Shown here piece by piece: positions 34,353 through 46,376 of a DNA stretch of 64,000 nucleotides (position 1 is its first letter; every line of letters starts with the position of its first letter). The notes under the pieces are model-generated. The model was not told the origin of the DNA. It made no database searches and was given only the letters and a program-made list of their open reading frames with translations. This DNA is from Alligator mississippiensis (taxonomy: Eukaryota > Chordata > Crocodylia > Alligatoridae): positions 54,594,882-54,658,881 of the forward strand of contig NC_081824.1 of the NCBI RefSeq assembly GCF_030867095.1, read 5' to 3'. The position numbers were made by a program, and so were the translations under genes.

Positions 34353-34400
34353 ATTTATTTATCTATTTATCTATCTTTTTATTCATTTATTTTATTTGTT
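34353..34400 (+). repeat. Low-complexity (TTTA/TCTA)n tract
   Basis: TTTATTTATTTATCTATTTATC is interrupted by TTTTT and runs into TTTATTTTATTTG. It marks the 5' edge of the CR1 copy. Confidence 0.85.
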
Positions 34401-35190
34401 TTCTGACCTTGCCAATAAAAGCATCAGTGACATATAGTAAGGGAACAAATTACTTATAGAACAGGAGAATGACTAAAGGAACAAACAATTTACAAAATCA
34501 AGTGAAGAATCAAAATAATACACCTTCCCCTCCAAATAATATCCAAGCCTAGCCTTGCTGTAAGGTCCCCCTAACAGCTATGAAACATCTGTCCAAACAG
34601 AAAGCTATCACAGAATTTTCAGAAGACATTGTGGCTCGGGCTCTGGCAGGCCTTAAGGGGAAAGCAATTCCAGAGTCAAGAAGCAACTACCAAAAACCAC
34701 TCTCTCACATTACTGCCAAACATGATGATGATTCTTATGAGGTAGATTACAATCTTATACAAATGGAAATTAAGTCATCACTACTTTCACAAATGTTACC
34801 AATTGGTCATCAGCCACTGCTAGCCAAATTTACTACCAGCCTTGATTAAGATGGAAATGGCTTTTAGACACCATTATCTCAAGCAATCTAGTTCTTATTT
34901 TAATTTTAATAAAAGTTCAGACATCATAGCTGAAATCATCCTTAATAATCTTGCAAGTTGAAGAAAAACCACAAATAAATCAAGGAGGATTTATGGACTA
35001 CATATACTGTATTCTGAATTTATTCCTATGTTTTCTTCCAAATGGAATTCTCATTAAAATAAACCTGAGTCCTATCTTATGTAATAGTTAAGACATGCAA
35101 CAATGTCTCTTCCAAACAGTAGTGCCAAATTCAAGTCAAACATAATAAAAGCTTGTCTAACTGTATGTCTGCGTAATTGGTCGAATAAAA
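34401..35190. other. AT-rich non-coding stretch
   Basis: No feature recognised. Confidence 0.5.
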
Positions 35191-36842
35191 GATCTTACTC
35201 TAAGAAATCTTTCTCTCTCAATGCCTTTTTTACTTCAGTCTTCACAAACAGGGATAGCTACCAGATGATGAATGCTGTTGGCAGCAACTATAGGGAATGA
35301 GAGAAACAGCCTGTAGTAATGGCAGAACAGAGTAAGGATTATTTAGAGAAGCTAGATGGTATGGTTTTATAGGGTACACCATAGGATACTGAAGGAACTG
35401 GCTGAGGTCGTTTCAAAGCCATTCGCTAGCCTCTTTGAGAACAGACCTGGAGGTCAGGTCAGGTCCTGGATGATTAGAAAAGGGAAATATAGTGGCCATC
35501 CTTAAGAAAGGGAAGAGGGAGGATCTGGGAAACTACAGAGTAGTCACCCTGATACCTGGAAAGATCATAAATTAGATCTAGTAGGGGAACACAAGTTGTT
35601 CAGAAACAGCCAAGAAGGCTGATTTCTTTCTGTGATAATATGACAGGCTCTGTGGATGTAGGGAGAGCAGTGGAAGTGATCTATCTTGACTTTAGCAAGG
35701 CTTTTGACAATGTCTCCCATGACATTCTCATTAATAAGCTAAGGAACTAGTAAGTAGATGAAAGTACTGTAAGGTGGATGCATAACTGGTTGGATTATTG
35801 TGCTCAACAAGAAGTCCACAATGGCTCAATGCCTACTTGGGAGAAGGTATCAAGTGGGGTTCCCCAGGGCTTTATGTTGGGTATGGTATTGTATAATAAC
35901 TTGATTAATGATTTGGATGATGGGATTAAATGCATGCTTAGCAAATCTGTGGATGACACCAAGCTGAGTTGAGTTGTATGGCTTCACAGAGCAGAGCTAA
36001 GACCAAGCATGACCTGGATATACTGCAAAAATGGTCCACAATCAAACAGATGAAATTCACCAAGGTCAAGTGCATATTCTGCACTTGGGATGGAATAATT
36101 GCATGTACAAATACAGGTCAGGGAATGACTTCCTAGGCTGTAATACTGTAGAGAAAGCTCTGAGAGTTGCATAAGGGTGAATCATAAGCTGAATATGAGC
36201 TAGCAGCATGCTCTTGTTGCAAAAAAAGCAAACAGCAAACTGAGTTGTATTAACAGGAATGTCACTTGCAAATCAAAGGAAGTGATCATTTAGCTCTATT
36301 TAACAGTACTGAGGTCTCACCTCAAGTACCATGTCCAGTTTTGGGCCCCATGTTTCAAGAAGGATGTTGATGGTATAGAAAGAGTCCAGCTCAGATCAAA
36401 AAAAGCAATTAGAGGCTTGGGAGGCATGACTTTTATTAGGAAAGGCTGAAATACCTAAGGTTGTCTAGTCTGAAAAAGAGAAGACTGAGCAGGGATTTGA
36501 TAATAGTTTTCAAATACCTGAAGGGCAATTACAGAGAAAATAGTGATTGACTTACCTCTGTGATTGCAGGAGGCAGGATTAGAAGCAGTGGCTTCAAGCT
36601 TCAGCAGGGGAAGTTTAGGTTGGAGATTAGAAGAAACTTTTGAACTATGAAGGTGGTCAAGCATTTGAACAGGCTACATAGAGAAACTGTGTAACTTCCA
36701 TCTCTGGAAGTTTCCAAGAGCAGATTGGATAGATACCTGGCTGGGATGGTTTAGTCAGGGATGATCTTTCTTTGAGCAGGGTGCTGGGCTAGATGACCTT
36801 GTGAGGACCCTTCCAGTCCTACTTTTCTATGATATTATGTCA
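35190..36842 (+). mobile_element. CR1 LINE, plus strand, RT to 3' end
   Basis: This 5'-truncated copy starts within ORF2 (SLNAFFTSVFTNRDS), runs through the RT and the C-terminal domain, and ends in CTGGGCTAGATGACCTTGTGAGGACCCTTCCAGTCCTACTTTTCTATGA-type sequence (written here as the canonical CR1 end). It lies head-to-head with the minus-strand CR1 at 31.2-34.35 kb, about 0.8 kb away. The coding region has many stops. Confidence 0.92.
35670..35972 (+). pseudogene. CR1 reverse transcriptase palm (motifs A to C)
   Basis: [23 protein letters not shown] carries motif A with its catalytic Asp intact (about 35680-35745). The frame at 35778-35972 has MHNWLDY, then SSGVPQGFMLGMVLYNNLINDLDDGIK and motif C as SVDDTKLS. 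FADD is changed to SVDD, with both Asp residues retained. A stop separates motif A from the following piece. A C-terminal remainder is visible to about 36480 in other frames. Confidence 0.9.
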
Positions 36843-37430
36843 ATCTTCTGCTAATAGAAAATATATTTTTGTCACTCATTCTAAACATATTCTTGTCATG
36901 TCATCTGAATAAATTAGGGCTCAGTTAGATGACTTATTGACTTAGGTGACACTAATACTTCATTGGCAAATATTCTCAGTATTATCATTAACATATCAGA
37001 AGAATCATCAACCATGTGATGAATCGTGAACACCACTTCTATCTGAAATGCTTTCACAGGTCCTGTTGGTTGTCTGAGGGTGCATTCAAACATTCAAATG
37101 AACCCATGGAAGTTAAACACTTTAAATTAAGTAGCTGAAAAACGTACCAGTTGAAGGTCATACAAGTGTTCATCTAGCTGGCTGTCTGTATGCCTCACAC
37201 ACATAGACTGTGTGTGTGAGGCATACAGCCTGGAGGGCCCTGAAGCACATATCCCAGTATGCTTTGCAGTCTCCACAGTCGTCCTGGAGACAGGTGACAG
37301 CACAGATGGAAGAAATCAGGGCTGACTGACTATGGCCCAAGGGGACCATGCACCTGCTCCTAACAACACCCCTTGCTCACAGCCTCTCAGTTGTCAGGCC
37401 ATCAGATAGCAGACCCATAGGGCCACTTAC
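36843..37430. other. Non-coding stretch with one strong hairpin
   Basis: No gene seen. The inverted repeat at 37188-37226 is listed separately. Confidence 0.5.
37188..37226. repeat. Perfect 16-bp hairpin, 5-7 nt loop
   Basis: GTATGCCTCACACACA at 37188-37203 pairs exactly with 37211-37226. The flanks extend the stem imperfectly (GGCTG on the left, CAGCC on the right) after a small bulge. It may be a small MITE relic or a structured RNA. Confidence 0.85.
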
Positions 37431-37479
37431 CAATTCATTGGGGGGGTGGAGTGGAGAAGGGGCTGCAAGGAATAGGAGA

Positions 37480-37772
37480 TGCTCTGTTTACCAGGACACC
37501 CCTTGGAGTAACTAGTAACAATGGCCACAAACTGACGGAAAGCAGATTTAGGTTAGACATCAGGAAAAACTTCTTTATGGTAAGGGTTGCCAGAATCTGG
37601 AATGGGCTTTCAAGGGAGATGGTGCTCTCCCCTACCTTGGGGGTCTTTAAGAGGACCTGGACATGCACCTGGCTGGGGTCATCTGACCCCAGCGCTCTTT
37701 CCTGCCCAGGGCTGGGGTTCAGACTCAATTATCTGCTGAAATCTGACCCAAACATCTATGAATCTATTTGAA
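37480..37772 (+). mobile_element. CR1 3'-end fragment, plus strand
   Basis: The text encodes the CR1 C-terminal block (FRLDIRKNFFMVRVARIWNGLSREMV) and ends CATCTATGAATCTATTTGAA, a TCTATGAA-type CR1 tail. The 3' sequence differs from the other tails here (CTCAATTATCTGCTGAAATC), so it belongs to a different CR1 subfamily. Confidence 0.85.
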
Positions 37773-37774
37773 AG

Positions 37775-39922
37775 TGGGGCTTTGGCCATGGTGGGATGGC
37801 TTTCACCACAGTAATCCTAGGGTTCTGGGAAGCCCATGGCTGCTACCAGAGCTTAGAATTCTCAAATTCTGCCAGGGGAAGCATCTCCCCCATGCACCAC
37901 TTCAAAACTGGTGCCAGCAACTTGGTGTGGGGCTGAAGGTGCGGGAGTCTGAAGTGCCACAAGGGGGAAAAAAATCTAACACCCCTTTATAGTACTTCAA
38001 GCTAGCACCCGCATCCATGCATGTGTGGCTTCAAGCCCAGGCTCACAAATGCCACCAGGCAGGGGTAGTTTCTCTGTCCTGCCTCCCTCTGTGGCACCTC
38101 AGAACCCAATGCCTGCAACTCCAGGAATGCTGGATTTTATGGGCCCCATGGGGTTGTGCCAGGTTGAAAGGATGCTAGTGGGACCAGTAGGGATTTGGCT
38201 TTTCCCCGCTTGCTCAGAGTCATGGCTGGAGAGCCCTGAGGTGGTGAAGAGGGGCTGGGCTTTCCCAGCCCTGCGACTGACAGGGGAGGGGTTTGGTTTG
38301 CAATTCAGGCAGAGCAGTGGAGTCTGGCTGAGTTGCACATGATTCTTTTCTGAATTATTTGACATATTAATAATTTTCTTTGGGGCTTGAAAACTATGCC
38401 AAGATATTATAACAATGGATATTCTATAGGCTAATTAATCAATTATATTAAAGCATATATCAGTATTATGAAACATTTATCTGAAGTATCAGAATGATCG
38501 AAACATATTTTGCAACAAACTCAAGTCTACAGGTTTCTGTAAATGTTGATTTGATATTTGTTCCTTATAACTAGTTTAATCCTTGGCAGGCACTTTTGAC
38601 CAAAAACTGCTCAAAACTAGTTTCAAACATTGTTTTTCTTTGGAAAAGCAGAAAGTGGAAGTGAAGAGGCAGAAACCATGGAAACCTGACAGTATGATCC
38701 TACAGTTTTGGTCTCAATAACATGAAACTTGCCAAACTCTTCATAGGAAAGTGTAAAAACACATTTAGAATTTGCATAGTTCAAAAAGTGCCATCTGCTT
38801 TGATAATCAAGAAAGCAGATGTAATAATCTTTTGTAGCTTCTGTATAACTGTATAGCCCATAGTAGAGCGCACCAAACAACATTAATTGAATAATTTATG
38901 AAACACATTTTATATCTGAGTATCCAACTGTGTTATTCTCATCCAAAAATGAATGTTTACATCCATATCACAAGTACTAATATAATAGTGACAGAAAACT
39001 GGAAATAAGTATATTGAATATGTTCACAGAATAAATATAGAAAATATACTGCTGTACTGAACCTAATAATAAAACAGTATATGGAGGGGCTCTGTATTCA
39101 TTAAAGCCCAGCTCAGAGTGCTAGCAGTACTGTAGTTAAGTAAGGTGGGAAAGAATGTGACACAACATAGCAAGGACTTCATTAAACTCCTAGCTAGGCT
39201 CCTGATGCTATTATTTAAAATAAACATATGGTACCAACATTCACTGATGGATAAAGCCAAAAGGAAAAGCCAAAATTAATTGTAATTCAAAAATAAGCCC
39301 TACCTTCTCCAGAGAAGAAATATGACTTGACAAATCCCTATTCCTCCTGGCTAACATCCTCAACTATACAAACTGTTTTTACTATCCATCTGAGGGAATC
39401 AAAGTCTCATTGACTTGATCATACCCTTCACTTCTTTTAGAATTATATTCACCCAACTGGTAAGCTGAAAAAATACAGTGTGGCTACAATAGTCACCTAC
39501 ACTATTAAAAAAAATGTAGCTGTTTTTAATACCTGCACTGTCTTACATAATCTGAAATGGTTATGGACATACGTTGACTAATTTTGAATGAAAGCAGTCT
39601 ATTGATACAGTACAAGCCATGAACAAAATGCTCAGGACTTTAATTACATTTTTCACTAGCAAGTGTTACCATTTCCCTATGCCACATCAGCAAATAGGTT
39701 TTTTCACAGAAATAAGAAAAATAATAAGAAACTATACATGAAAATATACATGTTTTATGTGTAGGTTCTATAAGAGAACTGTGACATTCTTCTGTATATC
39801 AAATTAATCTGAAGCATTCTTTTTTCACATGTGAATGGATCTTAACAAGGATTGCAAGAACAGAGGCCTACTTAGGAAAGAACTATTCACACCACAGAGA
39901 AAGCAGTTTCAGGATAATTCAC
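37775..39922. other. Non-coding stretch
   Basis: A moderately GC-rich patch at 37780-38330 contains chance frames on both strands; the rest is AT-rich. No family recognised. Confidence 0.5.
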
Positions 39923-39930
39923 ATGTGTAG

Positions 39931-40714
39931 GAGGGCTATGCGAATCTTTGGTTGCTGACTTGATTTGGAGGACATTTGGCCCAATTCAGCAGCCAAATCT
40001 CTGAATCCAGATTGAATTGGGAGACCAATAAAAAGGTCCGAATTGATTCAAAGCCTCTGAATCAATTCAGAAAAGCTTTGGGGAAGATTCGGAGATTCCG
40101 TGATTTGGGCAGTCCCTGCTTGCTGCTGTAGGGAACTGGACCTGGGCTCTGAGCTGGTAAGTAGAGGGTGGAGGCGGGGCTGAAAGAGGGGGGAAGGTAC
40201 CATAGGGGAACCCCAACCAGGCCCCATCCCCTGCCTGCTCCCCTAACCCCCTTGAGTGCCTCCTGACTCCTCCCCACTCTCCCAGCCCCATCAATGGCTG
40301 CCTTGCCCAGCCGCAGCATCCCAGTGCTTTAAAAAAAAAAAAAGCCCTGCACTCACCAGATGCTGCAGTGGCCATTGGGGCCTCTGGGGGCTCATGGTAG
40401 AGCCCCCCTACACAGCATGGGCCAGTGGGGGGCCACGGGGATCACCCCCCCACCTGGCAGGATCCAGTGAGTATAGGGCTTTTTCCTTTTTTTTTTTTTT
40501 TTTAAAGTACTGGGATACTGGGGTTGGGAGAGTGGGTGGGGGATGGGGTCTGTTCAATTCAGAGATTCGGCCAATTCAGCGGCAGATGAATCTCCGAATC
40601 AGATTTGGCCAAATTGATTTGGGACAGTGATTCGAATCACTGAATCGAATTACTGTCCCCCGACTTGGCCGAATCTGAATCTAAAATGAATACTAGGTGC
40701 TTCACACAGGCCTA
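39931..40714. mobile_element. 784-bp hAT-type element with 8-bp target duplication
   Basis: ATGTGTAG flanks both ends perfectly (39923-39930 and 40715-40722). The left end GAGGGCTATGCGAA is inverted relative to the right end (reverse complement TAGGCCTGTGTGAA). The interior contains mirrored AATTCAG/GATTCGG/TTGGCC boxes near both ends and a GC-rich middle with A12 and T16 runs. It has no transposase. Related fragments occur at 12478-12540 and 22255-22386. Confidence 0.85.
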
Positions 40715-40722
40715 ATGTGTAG

Positions 40723-43700
40723 TCCTTTTCTTACCAGGTTTAGAACTTGGAGTATAGCTTGGCTATAAGTGAACATAGGACCAAACCACATTCCTGTTTC
40801 TGTTTATGGAAAATGGCTGGCATTCGGGAGAAGGTGCAGAGCAAGAAAAGGAATAACAGAAAAACAAGTGAGGAGGGAAAAGGTGCAGAGGGGTAAAACC
40901 TGGTTCCACCATAGTCCATGGGAGCTTTGCCAGTGATGCCAAAAGAGCCAAGAATATACCTAGGAACTGAAAATCAGTCAAATTTAAGCCTATAGTCTTT
41001 TCTGGAATTAACTGAGGAGAAATTATTTTGTCCTAATTGGACTGTCTGGAATCAAAAAGCAATACAACGATTTAGTTCAGCCTCTGTCTCTCCTTAGCTG
41101 TTTGGGTTATGGAAGAAAACATAGATTTCACACTGGATAATATAAATAAAGTTATCTAACCTTGGCAGCTACTAAAGAGAAGACAAATCAACAGTTGTCT
41201 CATACATGTATATTTTATGGTTTACAGTGTGCTGAGAAAGTCCACAAATGCACCAGCAGGCTTGCTTTTTCCTTCACCAGAGGTTAAGGTCTGAAGAACT
41301 TCACTTTTATTGTTGCTTGGAGAAGAATATATTGTTCCTCCTTTAAATTTTAGAGGAATCTCAAAAGCATAATTATAAGTCATTTTGAAGGCCATGCCCA
41401 TAAACTCAGATGCATGTGAATCCCTACCACTCAGAGCCCACAATCACACATTTGCAGTTATTTAGTATGCCAGTGTTTTAACAGATAGCAGTATAAATTC
41501 TGGTAAATTAGGGTAATGTATAAATTGAACAGACATTACTTTTTAGTGTAACAATATGTGGAGTAAAGTCATGAATATATATGCGTGTTAATTTTAAGAT
41601 AGGAAACTGAAAAATAAATTTAATTTTCAGGGTAGAACTTGAATTCTATAGCTAGAATCAATCTTTTCAGTGCAATTTAGCCACATTTATTGCCAAGTTA
41701 TTATTAGCCTTTGAAATCAGCATACCATTTTAATGTTTCAAGCTTATGGATCAGGGACATTGCTGCCTCAGCTAATAAGGTGCAGACAATTAGTTGACCA
41801 ATGTATCACACACAAGTAGTCACTTAAGTTTAAAAAAAAACCCCTCAAAATTGTTTTTTTGTTATTGAATTGTACTAATTTGAAATCTCTTCCAGGGAAA
41901 TGTTCCTTTCCTTGATACATCAAGGGGATAGGAAGGGAAGCATTTTCTTCCTTTCGCATACATTTATAACCTATACTAAAACACACAATATGTAACTAGA
42001 TTCAAATACATTTAATGTTACACTGCCTCAAACACTAGGAAAGCATGAACAATAAAGGAAGAAGCAGCAGCAATTAATTATTTTTCATCTTATCTTGGAC
42101 ATTCAAAGAGAACAGAGACACATTCAGTGATGAATGAGAAGAAAAAGATGGGGGAAAAGCACTTAAAGGGCAGATCCCCCTCCCCTCCCCCCCATATTTA
42201 TTAATTGGCCAGTATATATTCAGGATTTGCAGCCTGACAGTGCCAGTATATCAGTGGTAGAAAGGCAAAACTAGATATTGTTTTTCTTGCCTGATTAGTA
42301 TAGGGAAAGAAGGAATGCAGCTTTCCCCTCTCATACACAATATGTGAGTGCATGTGTAGGAAGAGGAAGAATGGGGAAGGAGCTGGAATCCTGCTTCTGC
42401 TAGACACCAATAAAACAGCAAGTGAAAGAGTAATGCACACTGTCTTCCCAATTCTGTTCCGGTGGAGTCCAATAGAGAAGGGCTCCAGAGCCAGGATCTC
42501 AGAAGAGCCACATTGACTGGAAAATAGCCTGGAGGTGCATGCCCTTGGATAGATAGGTCCCTCAAGATTTCAGAATATTGTGGTCTGCAAATTTTGATGT
42601 GCGTTTAGATCCTTGGGTGATTAGCTCAGTGCTATAATCAGCAGCAAGTACTAATTGTCATCGGACAGGGACATAGTTCACATCTGTTGAGAGGAGCAGC
42701 AAGGAATGACCCACACAATGGTACAGCAGACACTATACCAATGGATCCTGTGTCCTGGCCACTAAGATTCCAGAAGTAAAAAATGTGGCTGTTCAGGACA
42801 CATTTAAGTTGGAGGAAAATTACAGTGCTAGGAGGAGAGAAACAAAGCATAAAAAAAAAAATGAAGTGGTTTAAAACATCTTGTAAACAATCTTGTATAC
42901 ATCTTGTAAAAACTTTGAAAAAGCCTAGGGTGCATTAAGTTCTGTAGCCGCTTGTTCTTTTTGTAAGTGTGGAAAGAGCAGAGCTTGGCTGTCATTCATT
43001 CTATCTTTCTTCACAAACTTTAGTAATATCTGCCTGCCAGAAGCACTGACATGCACTTAAAACCTACATTCCTAAAGTACAAAGGCTGCATGTATAGCTG
43101 GCCCCTTTGTGTTCCTATCCGTAGTGAAAAACAATCTGTCTGTATGTGACATTCTTACTATTTCTGGCCTAACCCACTTTGAGGACTTCAGGCCTCCATT
43201 ATAATGAAGAGATTTCCATTGAATTTAAGCACAGTTAGACTACACATGGTCGTGGCCAGTTCCAGAAAAGGATTTAGCATAAATCTATATTTTGGCAACA
43301 ATGTCCTGACTGGGTGATGCTGAGCATTCCTTACCCAACCTCTTCTGTTCACACACAGAAATGTGATGCTGCGGCTGCTCTGAGGTCATTTTCATTGCAC
43401 TAGAAACCAGAGTTGCAAGAGTGATCACTGAAGGGCATCCCAGAGTTACATCACTGGCACATTTATAAGTTTAAAATGTACAGGTGTGAGCAAGTAGATG
43501 AAGGGAAACCTTCTATCCCCAAATTAGGACAAAGGGTGCTTACTTTTTCAGATAAGGCCTTAGAATAAAGATTGGGCATACCTATATCTTCTCAAGAGAA
43601 TTACTTTATTGGGAAGCTAAACAGAAGTTCAACAATCATTCAGAAACAAAATGGAAAATTAAAAACATATGCCTGGGAGGATGGGTGTAGGCTGGACCCC

Positions 43701-44040
43701 AGGATCTCTGAGCTCTTGCTAGTGGTTTAGTTCTGACGCATGTCCTTCATTCCTCTTCTTCCTCTCCAAGTTTACAATAATATATATGCAATCATTAAAG
43801 ACATGCATCTAACTACAATTTACAGTTTGATAGGGTATTTGTTAATGAAAAGGGTTGATAACGATGACACCTTTTTACAGCTAAGTGAAGAATTTATGAT
43901 AAATTTAACTAAGATGGCCTTACAGAGGTTGCCAGTTAGGTTTCTACTCTTAAAACTGAGTGCTGTTCCTTATGGTAATGTGTTTCATTTACTTTGTGTT
44001 ACTATGGTCAACAACTTAGTCATTGCTTTCCTGTTTAAAT
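40723..44040. other. AT-rich non-coding stretch
   Basis: No gene or recognised repeat. A C-rich run lies at 42178-42192. Confidence 0.55.
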
Positions 44041-44044
44041 CATG

Positions 44045-44865
44045 CTTGGGAAGCATATAAGCCCAGAACCTGAGCCAGGGCAGCCAGTCTGGCCCTGCAT
44101 TAATTGGTTAGCCAGATTGGAGTAGCAGGGGAGGTAGGAGGTCCCAGTAGTATCTGAGCATGATTGCTTTTAGCCCTTCCAGGGGCTGGGCTAAGGTGCT
44201 AATAGACAGCAACTGAAAAGGGGTGAAGCCTAGGCCAAGCAGACCAGAGCCCAAAAGGGGGCAAGACAGAGCCAAAGGGCCCAGGCCCAAGAACTGCAAA
44301 GCCAAAGCCAGAGGATTAACAACCCTAGAGGGTTGATATCAGAGTCTTAGAGGGGCTAGATCAGAGCCAGAGGCCCAAAGCTAAGAAGGATTAGACAAGG
44401 GTAGGTGCCCAATAAGTTAAGGGCTGATTCAATGGGACAAGGAAAAAGGGGGCTCTGAGAGCAAAGGGGTGAGGGTGAAGAAGGCTGAGGCCCCAACAAG
44501 GGAAAGTGATGGAATAGTAACACCTGCAAGGAATGGGCATTGCTTTAGGGGAGGTTGGAAACTAGCCCCTAAGGCAATTAGTAGGGTAGGTTATGAATGG
44601 AAAGGGGAGGCCCACCTGATGCCTGAGTGCAGGACAGGGATCAGCAGGGTCTAGAAGGAACCTGCAGACTAACAGTAGACAAAGGCTTGCTCTGGGACCC
44701 TGAGGCAGCATCCCTTTCTCCCAAATAACATAACACGCAAGAAAGAAAAGGAGGATATCTGGAGGGCCAGAGCAAAGCTGGAGTTGTGAGGCCATCACAG
44801 AGTATCACAGCTGCTCTGGGGACTTGATTTTGGTATAACATCCTTCCATCAAGATGTAAGTGTGC
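44045..44865. repeat. Purine-rich unclassified repeat
   Basis: A G/A-rich block (many GAGCC-AGAGG, GGCCCAAG boxes) has sharp contrast with the AT-rich sequence to its left. It immediately precedes the TGTAGCAGG element. It resembles LTR-type sequence in texture but has no termini I can define. Confidence 0.4.
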
Positions 44866-44869
44866 TCTT

Positions 44870-45830
44870 TGTAGCAGGTGTGGGGTCTGCTACCCCAGTA
44901 CCTGGTGCCTCCCTGTGGTCTTACCTGGCTGCTGGCTCTTCCCTGGCTCCACCTCACCTCCAGTCTCTCGTCTGCCATTACTTCAGTTTTATCTTTTGAG
45001 TGACTGGGGAGGTTGTTTCTGGGGCCAGGTGTAGCCTCACTGGTTTCCTCAATGATCCACTCTGCCTTAGCAACTAGGTTTGCCTCACCTGTAGCCTGTG
45101 CTCCCCTCCTTGAGCACTTCTCTTTTAAGGGAGTGCTTCCTCAGGCTTTCTAGCGTCTGTCAGGGTTTCAGATGTTCCAGCCTTAGCCCCTCTTATCTGG
45201 CTGCATCCTCAGCCCTGGTCCACTGAATAAGATCTCAGGTACCAGGCACTGGCTCTGACTTGGCAGCAGCCACTCTTGGGCTCCAATTTCACCCCACCTG
45301 CCTCAGTTCCTCTAGCTTGGGTCTGGCTTCTGCTGCTGACAGTGGGGATTGCCATGCAGGCACCTCCACCTGTGGCTTCCTCCTCCTCTGTAGAAAAATT
45401 CCAACACAAAACAGCAACTTAACTGGTTCTAACTTAAACCTATCTGGGATTCTGGGGCTCAAGCCCTGCTTCTCAGGCTGGATAGCTTCCCTCCCTCCAG
45501 CTCCGGAGTACCACTCTCAAGCTGGCTTGGCTCTTTGCTGTAGACAGCTATCTCCTGAGAACTCCTTGTCCTCCCACAGCACAATGCTAGACTGCCCCTC
45601 ATGTGATCAGGGATGTGGCTTATATGCCCCAGCCCAGCCTTCCAGTCATGTAACCAGAACTCCTGCACCCAGGGCACAGTGCAGCTAAGTGCATCATTAA
45701 ACTTTTTAGCCCTTGACTCAATCCACCTGTGCAGCTACTAAAAATTAGGTGCTGCAAGGCTGAACACCTATAAGCCCATTTAGACATCTGCCCCACAGAG
45801 TTAAATCCAGAACCCTGAATTATGCTCTTT
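44870..45830. mobile_element. GC-rich element related to the 6.05-kb insertion
   Basis: It begins TGTAGCAGG and continues with a CCTGGTGCCTCCCTG, CACCTCCAGTCTCTCGTCTGCCATTACTT order that parallels the left 120 bp of the insertion at 6051. Direct repeats of about 12-14 bp flank it: TGTGCTCTTTGTAG at 44861-44874 and TATGCTCTTTGCAG at 45821-45834 (two mismatches). They are a possible target duplication, though its length fits neither LTR (4-6 bp) nor hAT (8 bp) perfectly. No coding. Confidence 0.45.
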
Positions 45831-45905
45831 GCAGCTCTATACTTGGCATAGTGAATGTTAGGTACCTCAGAATGGTATACATGGAAACATGCTGAATAAG
45901 GATAA

Positions 45906-46376
45906 GGGAAGGGCAACAGGGATGATTAGAGGTATGAAGGGGCTTCCATATGAAGAGATACTTAAGAGGCGAGGCCTCTTCAATGTAGAAGAGATGCTTG
46001 AGGGGAGACATGATATGGGTTTACAAAATACTAAATTTTGGTGGTCATCAGGGGTGACCACCAGTATCTGGGGGAACGTTTGTTCACCAGAGCGCCCCAA
46101 GGGATGACGAGGTCGAATGGTCACAAACTACTTCAAGATCATTTCAGGCTGGACATAAGGACGAATTTCTTTACTGTCCGAGCCCCCAAGGTCTGGAACA
46201 GCCTGCCGCCGGAGGTTGTTCAAGCGCCTTCATTGAACACCTTCAAGATGAAACTGGATGCTTATCTTGCTGGGATCCTATGACCCCAGCTGACTTCCTG
46301 CCCTTTGGGCAGGGGGCTGGACTCGATGATCTTCCGAGGTCCCTTCCAGCCCTAATGTCTATGAAATCTATGAAAT
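45906..46376 (+). mobile_element. Young CR1 3'-end copy A
   Basis: A 471-bp 5'-truncated CR1 ends in the tandem tail CTATGAAATCTATGAAAT. Two frames hold the ORF2 C-terminus: IRGMKGLPYEEILKRRGLFNVEEML (45889-46107), then HFRLDIRTNFFTVRAPKVWNSLPPEVVQAPSL...LDAYLAGIL, ending in a stop at 46283. A frameshift at the hairpin GGTGGTCA-N7-TGACCACC (46040-46062) separates them. It is nearly identical to copy B at 52263-52733. The 5' end is exactly where copy B continues further. Confidence 0.95.
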
